Shown here in pieces: positions 1-5,320 of a stretch of 5,778 bases of DNA. The stretch lies in assembly GCA_019347855.1 (NCBI GenBank), contig JAHWKO010000117.1, positions 1 through 5,778 on the forward strand, given 5' to 3'. The notes under the pieces are model-generated. The model saw only the letters and a list, made by a program, of their open reading frames with translations. It ran no database searches and was not told the origin of the DNA. The stretch is from Actinomycetota bacterium. Its GTDB lineage: Bacteria > Actinomycetota > Nitriliruptoria > Nitriliruptorales > JAHWKO01. A program made the position numbers and the translations under genes. Numbering within the stretch: the stretch's first letter is position 1; each line of letters opens with the position of its first letter.

Positions 1-1
1 G

Positions 2-331
2 TTCGTCCCCCTGGGCGCGGCCGGCGTCGTGGCCGTCATGGTGCACGCGGCCGTCGCCTACGAGCTGATCGACCGCGGCCCCTGGGTGACGAACGCGGGG
101 TACGAGTACCCGGTCGTGCTCGGGACGTTGGCGGTCGCGCTGGCCGCGATGGGGCCCGGAGTCGTCTCGCTCGGGACGCTGCTCGGCATGACGCTCGGCG
201 GTTGGATGTGGGCCTTCGCCGCGCTCACGCTCGGGGTGGTCACCGCGATGGCCTTCCTTGGCTCGCGTGAGGGCGCCGAGATCGCGCTGCTGGACCGGTT
301 CCAGGAAGAGGAACCGACCCGCGCCGCCTGA
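2..331 (+). CDS. DoxX-like small integral membrane protein, 3' part (partial)
   Basis: The reading frame is open from base 2, so the true start lies left of the window; the GTG at 29 is only an internal codon that could be mistaken for a start. The visible 109 residues contain three hydrophobic stretches separated by short loops: the first about 20 residues, a second beginning at the G-Y-E-Y-P motif, and a third beginning at G-G-W-M-W. The pattern of a G-x-E-Y-P loop, a hydrophobic helix and then G-P-G-x-x-S-L matches the C-terminal half of DoxX-family proteins, small four-helix membrane proteins some of which are linked to redox or thiol stress. The extra hydrophobic segment after that motif is longer than the shortest family members. 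The tail is short, charged and probably cytoplasmic. The gene ends with TGA 22 bases before the converging regulator, and I see no clear hairpin terminator in the gap. The family call is by motif only; a generic membrane protein remains possible. Confidence 0.68.
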   Translation, partial: FVPLGAAGVVAVMVHAAVAYELIDRGPWVTNAGYEYPVVLGTLAVALAAMGPGVVSLGTLLGMTLGGWMWAFAALTLGVVTAMAFLGSREGAEIALLDRFQEEEPTRAA

Positions 332-353
332 CGTTGCCGGAACCGGGTCGCGC

Positions 354-3300
354 TCAGCCGGCCGTGTCGAGCCCGAGGCGGTGGGCAACCCCGGCCGCCT
401 CGACCCGGTTGGACACGTCGAGCTTCGCGAGGATGTTCGACACGTGCACGCTGGCGGTCTTCTCGGCGATGTAGAGCCGTTCCCCGATCTCACGGTTGGT
501 CAGCCCCTCGGCGACGAGCTCCAGGACCTCCCGTTCCCGCGGGGTGAGCCCCAGCTGGCCGTCGTCACCGACGGCGACACCTGGTAGCTCGACGCGTCCG
601 CGACGTGCCAGCGCCTCGATCTCCTCGCGGAGCGGTCGCGCCCCGAGCTCCGACGCGAGACCGTGGGCGGTCTCGAGCTCCTGAGCCGCCTCGTCGCGGC
701 GGTCGAGCTCGAGCAGGGTTTCGGCATGCCGCCAGCGGAGGTAGACCCGTGCCTCCGCGAAACGGTGTTCGTCCGCGCGCTCGACGGCGGCCGCCCACAC
801 GTCCGGGTCGGGTTCGCCCTCGAGTCGGGTCCGTTCCGCACGGACGTTGGCCCGGGCGTCGCGGAGCCGTTCCGCCCACCAGCTGTCGTCGTCCTCGGCT
901 GCGAGCTCGGCGTCGACCCTCCCGAGGACGCCGTCGAGTCGCCGCGCGGCCTCCGCCAGCGCGGCCCCGTCTCCCGCGGCCCTGGCGCGCTGTGCGGTGT
1001 CGGCCTCCGCCCGTGCTGCCAGCGGGGCGACCATGTCCAGGTGCCAGCGGAGGTCCTCGAACGCCAGCACCTCGTCGATCGTCCGTCGGGCGTCCTCCGG
1101 TCGTCCCTCCCAGACCGCCAGGTGGGACTCCGCCTCGGCCATCGGCACCAGGAACTGGGGATCGACCACCGCTCGGACGGCGTCACGACCCTGGCGCAGG
1201 TGCTCGCGAGCCTCGTCGAACCGGCCCTGGCCGACACGCAGCCGACCGGCGGCGATCGCCAGATGCACGAGGGTGACCCCGCTGTCGGGTCGGATCCTGC
1301 TCGCGCGGAGCTGCGCGTCGGCCTCCTCCCAGCGGCCGAGGAAGTACAGGACGTCGACCATGTTCAGTCGGAGGAAGTCGGGCACGGGGCCGGTGACCTC
1401 GTTGTCCTCGGCCCAGGTGATCCCCTCGTAGCCGACACGGATCGCCTCGTCCGAGCGTCCGCCGTGCTCGAGGGTCGAGTTCAGGTTGATGTACGCGCGC
1501 AGGACGTCGTCGGCTGAGCCCACCTCCTCGGCGACGCGCAGGGACTCCTGCAGATGAGCGACCCCGGCCTCGAGGTCTTCGGCGAAGGCCGTCGAGGTCC
1601 CGAGCGAGTTCAGGGCCTGGCTCTCTTCGAGTCGCGCCCCGACCTCGCGTGCGACCTCGACCGCCTCGCGGCTGGGTTCGATCGCCGCCAGCATGGCCTC
1701 CTTGGACGGGGCGGTGAGCATGAGGAGCCGTCCCCGCCAAGCAAGGGCGAACGCCCGCTCTCTCGACGGTTCCTCCGGCATGGCGTCCAGGGACTCCTCA
1801 GATGCGGCCAACGCCTCCTCCCCCTGACCGCCCGCCCACAACCCGCGACTGAGCTCACCGAGGAGACCCGCTCGGACCTCGGGGGGCACGTCATCGCCCG
1901 CCTCCGAGATGGCCGCACGCAGGTGGGCGACCGCCCGGCGGGTGCCACCGCCGAGTCCGGCCGCCTGCGCGGCGCGACGCAACACCTCGTGCCGGGGTGG
2001 GGCCTGCTGGCGGGGGGTGTCCTGGACCCGGTCCCAGATCTCCAGGACCAGCTCGTAGTGGTGCTGTGCCTCGGCGAACGCGTACAGGCGCACCGCGTTG
2101 TCGGCGGCGGCGAGCGACGCGGTGAACGCGCGGTCGAGCTCGTGCGCGGCGTACCAGTGGTGGGCCAGTTCCGCGTGCACACCCTCCGGACCGGCGGCGG
2201 CCAGACTGGGATCGCGGGTGAGGGCCTCCGCGAAGGTCGCGTGCAGGCGCGTGCGTTCACCCGGCAGCAGCTCGTCGTGGACGGCCTCCTGTACCAGCGC
2301 GTGCCGGAACCGGTAGCTGCGGCCGTCCGCGGTGGTCACGAGGACCTGGTGCGCGACGGCCTCGCGTAGCCCGTCCCGCAGCTCCGGGGCTGGCACCTCG
2401 GCCACCTCCTCCAGCAGCTGGTGATCCACCGCCCGGCCGGCCGCGGCGGCGACGCGCACCACCTCCTTCGCGGTCTCCGGCAGCGGGGCGAGGCGACTCG
2501 CGAGGATGTCGCGCAGCGTGGGGGGCAGCCGGCCCTCGGAGCGCTCGGCGGCAGCCAGCAGCTCCTCGGCATAGAAGGCGTTGCCCTCGGAGCGGACAGC
2601 GATCTCGTCGACCAGATCGTCATCGGGCTGATGGCCGAGGATCGCGGTGAGCTGCTCGGCCAGCTCGTCGCGGTCGAACGGGACGAGGTCGAGGCGTTCA
2701 ACGCAGGACACGCGCGACAGTTCGGCGAGGACCGGTTGGAGGGTGTGACGCCGGTGGATGTCGTCGGTGCGGTAGGTCGCTACCACCAGGACGTTCCCAC
2801 GGTCGAGGTTGCGGGCGAGGAAGACGACCAGGTCGAGCGTCGACCGGTCGGCCCAGTGAAGGTCCTCGATCGCGAGGACGACCGGGCGATCCGCACCGAG
2901 CGTCTCGAGGGTCGACAGGACCGCCTCGAACAGACGGGACTGGTTGCTCGGTTCCACGTCCGCTCGCTCGCGATCGGTATCGGAGCGCGACGGGAGCAGT
3001 CGCGACAGCTCCCGCCGCGGACCTGTCAGGAGCGTGCGGACCCGTTCGGCGCCCAGCTCGCGTGTGAGCTCGCGCAGGGCCTCCACGACCGGGGCGTACG
3101 GCAGGACCGCCTCGCCCAGCTCCAGACACCCGCCCGTCAGGACCAGTCCATCGCCGCGCCCGGACACGAACTCCGTCAGCAGACGGGTCTTGCCGATACC
3201 TGCGTCGCCTCCGATCAACATGATCGAGGGCTCTCCGGCGGCAGCCCGTTCGAAGGCGGCCGCGAGCCGGGCTCGCTCGGAGCGGCGTCCGACGAAGGTC

Positions 3301-3890
3301 GGCGATGTCGTTCGGCCCACCACGGTGGGGTAGGCGTCGAGCGAGCGCAGAGCGGGGAACGTGGCGGGGAGATCGGGGTGGGTGACCTGGTGGATCCGTT
3401 CGGGTTCGCGCAGATCCCGTAATCGGTGCGCTCCGAGGTCGCGGAAGCCGATCGCCCTGACGTTGCCGGTGGCATCACGGAACGCTTCGGAGGCGATCAC
3501 CTGCCCGCCGTGGGCGGCCTCGACGAGCCGGGCGCACCGGTTGGCGCCAGGACCGAAGAAGTCGTCGTCCCGCTCTTCGATGTCGGTGGCAGGGACACGG
3601 TGCAGCGCGATCCGGATGCGCAACGGCTCGCCGGTCGCCCACTCCATCTCGTGGATCTGGCGCTGCGCCTGCACCGCGGCCAGCAACGCGGGCTCGGGAT
3701 CGTCGAAGACCGCCCAGATGCCGTCGCCGGCCCCCTTCATGACCTCGCCACGGTGATCCGAGACGGCCTGGCGCAGGATGGCGTCGTGCCGGGCCAGCGC
3801 GAGGCGCATCGCGTCGGGTTCCCGCTCCCAGTGGCGGGTGCTTCCTTCGATGTCGGTCAGGAGGAAGTGGAGCGTTCGCGGCATCGCCAT
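354..3890 (-). CDS. Adenylyl cyclase - STAND/AAA ATPase - LuxR-type HTH regulator (1178 aa)
   Basis: This is a large cytoplasmic signalling protein with three functional modules. Residues about 7-168 form a class III cyclase domain. Asp13 (in the D-I-E-G-S-T motif) and Asp56 are the metal ligands, Lys52 and Asp110 sit at the adenine-selecting positions, and Asn117 and Arg121 are the transition-state pair, so ATP-to-cAMP activity is plausible. Residues about 198-545 are a STAND/AAA-type ATPase with Walker A G228-DAGI-GKT235, Walker B ending E342-D343, an S-E-G-N motif near 434 and an F-R-H-A-L-V-Q-E-A motif near 528. Residues about 560-1097 are helical, TPR-like repeats. Residues 1115-1174 are a LuxR/GerE helix-turn-helix (LTPRERE, then the T-N-R-E-I recognition region and S-V-H-V-S-N-I). 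The architecture and length resemble the mycobacterial Rv0386, Rv1358 and Rv2488c group. The ATG at 3890 directly abuts a GGGG run, while the in-frame ATG at 3884 (residue 3) has CTGGGG at a 6-base spacing and may be the real start. The triggering ligand and target genes are unknown. Confidence 0.95.
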   Translation of the reverse strand: MAMPRTLHFLLTDIEGSTRHWEREPDAMRLALARHDAILRQAVSDHRGEVMKGAGDGIWAVFDDPEPALLAAVQAQRQIHEMEWATGEPLRIRIALHRVPATDIEERDDDFFGPGANRCARLVEAAHGGQVIASEAFRDATGNVRAIGFRDLGAHRLRDLREPERIHQVTHPDLPATFPALRSLDAYPTVVGRTTSPTFVGRRSERARLAAAFERAAAGEPSIMLIGGDAGIGKTRLLTEFVSGRGDGLVLTGGCLELGEAVLPYAPVVEALRELTRELGAERVRTLLTGPRRELSRLLPSRSDTDRERADVEPSNQSRLFEAVLSTLETLGADRPVVLAIEDLHWADRSTLDLVVFLARNLDRGNVLVVATYRTDDIHRRHTLQPVLAELSRVSCVERLDLVPFDRDELAEQLTAILGHQPDDDLVDEIAVRSEGNAFYAEELLAAAERSEGRLPPTLRDILASRLAPLPETAKEVVRVAAAAGRAVDHQLLEEVAEVPAPELRDGLREAVAHQVLVTTADGRSYRFRHALVQEAVHDELLPGERTRLHATFAEALTRDPSLAAAGPEGVHAELAHHWYAAHELDRAFTASLAAADNAVRLYAFAEAQHHYELVLEIWDRVQDTPRQQAPPRHEVLRRAAQAAGLGGGTRRAVAHLRAAISEAGDDVPPEVRAGLLGELSRGLWAGGQGEEALAASEESLDAMPEEPSRERAFALAWRGRLLMLTAPSKEAMLAAIEPSREAVEVAREVGARLEESQALNSLGTSTAFAEDLEAGVAHLQESLRVAEEVGSADDVLRAYINLNSTLEHGGRSDEAIRVGYEGITWAEDNEVTGPVPDFLRLNMVDVLYFLGRWEEADAQLRASRIRPDSGVTLVHLAIAAGRLRVGQGRFDEAREHLRQGRDAVRAVVDPQFLVPMAEAESHLAVWEGRPEDARRTIDEVLAFEDLRWHLDMVAPLAARAEADTAQRARAAGDGAALAEAARRLDGVLGRVDAELAAEDDDSWWAERLRDARANVRAERTRLEGEPDPDVWAAAVERADEHRFAEARVYLRWRHAETLLELDRRDEAAQELETAHGLASELGARPLREEIEALARRGRVELPGVAVGDDGQLGLTPREREVLELVAEGLTNREIGERLYIAEKTASVHVSNILAKLDVSNRVEAAGVAHRLGLDTAG

Positions 3891-3906
3891 CCCCAGGTCG
3901 AGCGCG

Positions 3907-3918
3907 CAGCGTACGCTG
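3907..3918. promoter_or_regulatory. Perfect 12-bp palindrome, candidate operator
   Basis: CAGCGTACGCTG reads identically on both strands. It lies 17 bases upstream of the regulator's first ATG and 39 bases before the small plus-strand ORF. A site for a dimeric protein such as a LuxR-type HTH, used for autoregulation, is an inference. The same bases contain TACGCT on both strands, which fits a loose TANNNT -10 element, but no good -35 sits at the right distance. Confidence 0.45.
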
Positions 3919-3942
3919 TCCCGCCGGAGTCAGACGGCGGGA
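3919..3942. repeat. Inverted repeat, 8-bp arms and 8-base gap
   Basis: The arms TCCCGCCG (3919-3926) and CGGCGGGA (3935-3942) are perfectly complementary around the gap GAGTCAGA. The repeat directly abuts the 12-bp palindrome and ends 14 bases before the ATG of the small plus-strand ORF. It could be a second operator half-site pair. Transcribed rightward, it could form a 5'-leader hairpin close to the ribosome binding site. There is no T-tract after it, so it does not look like an intrinsic terminator. Confidence 0.45.
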
Positions 3943-3956
3943 GACGGGAACTGCCG

Positions 3957-4076
3957 ATGGGGGAGCACCAGGTGTTCGACGACCTGGAGATCGAGTACCC
4001 CGTCTTCGGCCGGACCGTCGGCGAACTCGACGTCTACCCCACCGTGCCGGGCGGGATGCCACTGGTGCGCTACTGA
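3957..4076 (+). CDS. Putative 39-residue acidic small protein, unknown function
   Basis: The ATG at 3957 follows CGGGAA with a 6-base spacer after the final A, and the frame closes with TGA after 39 residues. Thirty-seven of the 39 sense codons end in G or C, as in the surrounding genes. The composition looks like a real protein rather than a shadow: seven acidic and two basic residues, with aromatic and aliphatic residues alternating with acidic ones (for example V-F-D-D-L-E-I-E-Y, then P-V-F-G-R-T-V-G). A Gly/Pro-rich end, V-P-G-G-M-P-L-V-R-Y, follows. There is no signal peptide or membrane segment. I do not recognise the family. The gene diverges from the regulator across 66 bases containing two palindromic elements and converges on the 60-residue gene. 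The same frame stays open upstream antisense to the regulator; that part reads as low-complexity shadow and I exclude it. An internal GTG at residue 6 is an alternative start. Confidence 0.5.
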   Translation: MGEHQVFDDLEIEYPVFGRTVGELDVYPTVPGGMPLVRY

Positions 4077-4097
4077 ACGTCGGGTCGGCGTCGAGGG

Positions 4098-4280
4098 TCA
4101 GACAGGGCGCAGGCGACGGGCGAGCGCGGCCCGGACCCGCAGCTGCGCATCGCCTCGGCTGGACGTAGTTCCCGCCGGGTCAGAGGCGGGGCGCCGTCGA
4201 TGGATGTTGTGGCGTGCGGCCTCTCGGTGGAGCTCGGAGGCCTTCAGGCTGGCGATCTGGTGGCTGGCGATGGGGTGCAT
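4098..4280 (-). CDS. 60-residue Arg-rich small protein, unknown function
   Basis: The ATG at 4280 is preceded by a strong Shine-Dalgarno sequence, GGGAGGA, 6 bases upstream, which is the main reason to accept this short gene. The product has eleven Arg, one Lys and five His against four acidic residues, so it is strongly basic. Residues about 4-27 (I-A-S-H-Q-I-A-S-L-K-A-S-E-L-H-R-E-A-A-R and onward) look like an amphipathic helix. A triple Arg, a Ser/Thr/Gly/Pro linker at about 31-43 and a second Arg-rich helix at about 45-58 follow. There is no signal peptide or transmembrane segment. The helix with an E-L-H-R-E-A-A-R core followed by Arg residues resembles short hypothetical proteins I associate with actinobacteria, but I can assign no function; nucleic-acid or membrane-surface binding would fit the charge. 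It lies 143 bases downstream of the enoyl-CoA isomerase-like gene on the same strand, so it could be co-transcribed or have its own promoter. Confidence 0.68.
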   Translation of the reverse strand: MHPIASHQIASLKASELHREAARHNIHRRRPASDPAGTTSSRGDAQLRVRAALARRLRPV

Positions 4281-4423
4281 CTCGGGTCCTCCCGGTGTCG
4301 TGGTCTGCTGGGAACCGGTGCGCCTGAGGCGGGCGGGGGCGCATCGGGAGGACGGCGTAGATCCACGTGCGGACGCCCCTCAGATGTGGGCGTACGGGAC
4401 CAAGGGCTACCTAGAGGGACCTC
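4281..4423. other. Intergenic region between the enoyl-CoA isomerase-like gene and the 60-residue gene
   Basis: Apart from the ribosome binding site of the 60-residue gene, no gene or convincing promoter is visible. GGGACC occurs at 4396 and 4416, exactly 20 bases apart (about two helical turns). The second copy lies inside AGAGG-GA-CCTCT (4413-4424), which touches the stop codon of the upstream gene. The 2-base centre and lack of a T-tract argue against a terminator, so protein binding or chance are the remaining options. Confidence 0.3.
4287..4293 (-). promoter_or_regulatory. Ribosome binding site of the 60-residue gene
   Basis: On the minus strand this reads GGGAGGA, with 6 bases to the ATG at 4280. 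It is the strongest evidence that the short downstream frame is translated. Confidence 0.7.
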
Positions 4424-5182
4424 TCAGCGGGCCCGGGAACGGAGCTCGTCCACGTAGGCACGGATGCGGTCCAGGACCTCGGGCGAGCCCCAGATCTCGG
4501 TGGCGTGCGCGTCGTCGTAGGGGGCGTTGCGTCCGATCGCGTCGATCGCGTCCCGCCGGAGCTGGCGCTTGGACAGCATGAAGGTCCGACGGGGGATCCG
4601 GGCCAGCGCCCGTGCCTCGGCGGTCGCCCGCTTCAGGACCTCGTCGGGCGGCACCACCTCGTCGATCAGGCCCCGCGTCACCGCCTCCTCCGGCCGGAAC
4701 GTCGCGCCGGTCAGGACGAGGCGCGCGGTCCCGTGTCCGGCGGCGAACCGCAGGATCTCCAGCGCAGCGGCCGGGAAGGCCACCCCCACGAGCAGCTCGG
4801 TGACGCCGATCCGGCCGTCACCGTCGGCCATCAGGCGTCGGTCGCAGGCGCAGGTGAAGATGCAGCCCCCCGCGATCGCGTGCCCGTTGACCGCGGCCAC
4901 CACGGGGCGGGGGAACCGGAACACCGTCTCGAACGACTCGGTGAGGGCCGGCAGGAACGCCTCGAGGTACTCGGCTCCGCCGTCCACGACCCGGTGTAGA
5001 TCCACCCCTGCGGATAGCGCGCGCCCCGCACCGGTCAGCACCACCGCATCCACGTCGCTGTCGTCGCTCAGTTCGATGAACGTCCCGGTGATGGCCCGCA
5101 GCAGCTCGATGTCGAGGGCGTTGACCGGCCCGTGATCCAACCGGACGACGGCGACCCCGTCGTTCCGCTGGACGTCGATCAC
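4424..5182 (-). CDS. Enoyl-CoA hydratase/isomerase family protein, likely delta3,delta2-enoyl-CoA isomerase type (252 aa)
   Basis: This is a full-length crotonase-fold protein. The first oxyanion-hole segment is A-L-S-A-G-V-D-L (residues 55-62). The second is N-G-H-A-I-A-G-G-C (99-107). The glutamate matching rat hydratase Glu164 is Glu129, in V-T-E-L-L-V-G. The position matching the second hydratase glutamate (Glu144) is Ile108, so the two-glutamate water-adding site is incomplete. One-glutamate crotonases of the mitochondrial ECI1 type move a double bond from the 3 to the 2 position in unsaturated acyl-CoAs. The stretch A-G-G-C followed by C-D-x-R and the later I-P-x-x-x-x-x-x-S-K segment resemble that group. 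A role in beta-oxidation of unsaturated fatty acids is therefore inferred; other CoA chemistry is possible. The start is GTG at 5182, chosen because GGGAGGT lies 6 bases upstream. The enzyme should be cytoplasmic and trimeric or hexameric like its family. No intrinsic terminator is evident after the stop. Confidence 0.9.
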   Translation of the reverse strand: MIDVQRNDGVAVVRLDHGPVNALDIELLRAITGTFIELSDDSDVDAVVLTGAGRALSAGVDLHRVVDGGAEYLEAFLPALTESFETVFRFPRPVVAAVNGHAIAGGCIFTCACDRRLMADGDGRIGVTELLVGVAFPAAALEILRFAAGHGTARLVLTGATFRPEEAVTRGLIDEVVPPDEVLKRATAEARALARIPRRTFMLSKRQLRRDAIDAIGRNAPYDDAHATEIWGSPEVLDRIRAYVDELRSRAR

Positions 5183-5188
5183 CCGCGC

Positions 5189-5195
5189 ACCTCCC
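5189..5195 (-). promoter_or_regulatory. Ribosome binding site fixing a GTG start
   Basis: On the minus strand this is GGGAGGT, 6 bases before the GTG at 5182. It decides the start of the enoyl-CoA isomerase-like gene, which has no ATG nearby in frame. Confidence 0.75.
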
Positions 5196-5273
5196 GGACG
5201 GCGACCGAGGCACTCCTATCACATGCGATGGCACGGAGTGAGCAGGTCTGCCAACGTTGAACCGTGCGCGACG

Positions 5274-5289
5274 GACGTGCGTACACGTC
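5274..5289. repeat. Inverted repeat GACGTG-N4-CACGTC, candidate operator
   Basis: Six-base arms (5274-5279 and 5284-5289) are perfectly complementary around CGTA. The repeat lies 31 bases before the lipoprotein ATG, within the divergent gap between it and the enoyl-CoA isomerase-like gene, a usual place for an operator. A weak TTGAAC at 5257 and TACACG at 5282 (19-base spacing) could be a promoter overlapping it, but I do not rely on that. It shares the core GCGTAC with the palindrome at 3907-3918. Confidence 0.35.
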
Positions 5290-5307
5290 GATGACGGATC
5301 AGATCCG

Positions 5308-5314
5308 AGAGGGG
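5308..5314 (+). promoter_or_regulatory. Ribosome binding site of the lipoprotein gene
   Basis: AGAGGGG ends 6 bases before the ATG at 5321. It favours this start over the in-frame ATG at 5291, which has no purine-rich sequence ahead of it and would place ten polar residues before the signal peptide. Confidence 0.65.
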
Positions 5315-5320
5315 CTGCAT

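Noticed and set aside
332..353. Bidirectional terminator between the DoxX-like gene and the regulator
   Set aside because: Only GCCGG/CCGGC arms separated by a long loop can be found, extending into the regulator coding sequence, and there is no T-tract on either strand.
500..1237. Second minus-strand frame overlapping the regulator's 3' half
   Set aside because: It is out of frame with the regulator and yields an Arg/Ser/Pro-rich product without motifs; the in-frame product continues to an intact HTH, so there is no frameshift to explain.
663..3422. Several long plus-strand open frames (about 270-330 codons) antisense to the regulator
   Set aside because: They lie opposite the regulator, their products are biased in Arg, Gly, Pro and Glu with no recognisable domain, and such shadows are expected in DNA this rich in G+C. 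The minus-strand frame has complete domain motifs throughout.
3426..3956. Upstream extension of the 39-residue frame antisense to the regulator
   Set aside because: The extension runs through the cyclase domain coding region and has shadow-like composition; coding character appears only after the ATG at 3957.
4413..4424. Inverted repeat AGAGG-GA-CCTCT as a terminator of the enoyl-CoA isomerase-like gene
   Set aside because: The 2-base centre is too small for a stable hairpin loop, the arms are only 5 bp, and no T-run follows on the minus strand.
5249..5287. Sigma-70-like promoters in the divergent gap (TTGGCA on the minus strand, TTGAAC on the plus strand)
   Set aside because: Neither has a good -10 hexamer at 16-18 bases; the best plus-strand partner is 19 bases away and poor, so I do not call a promoter.
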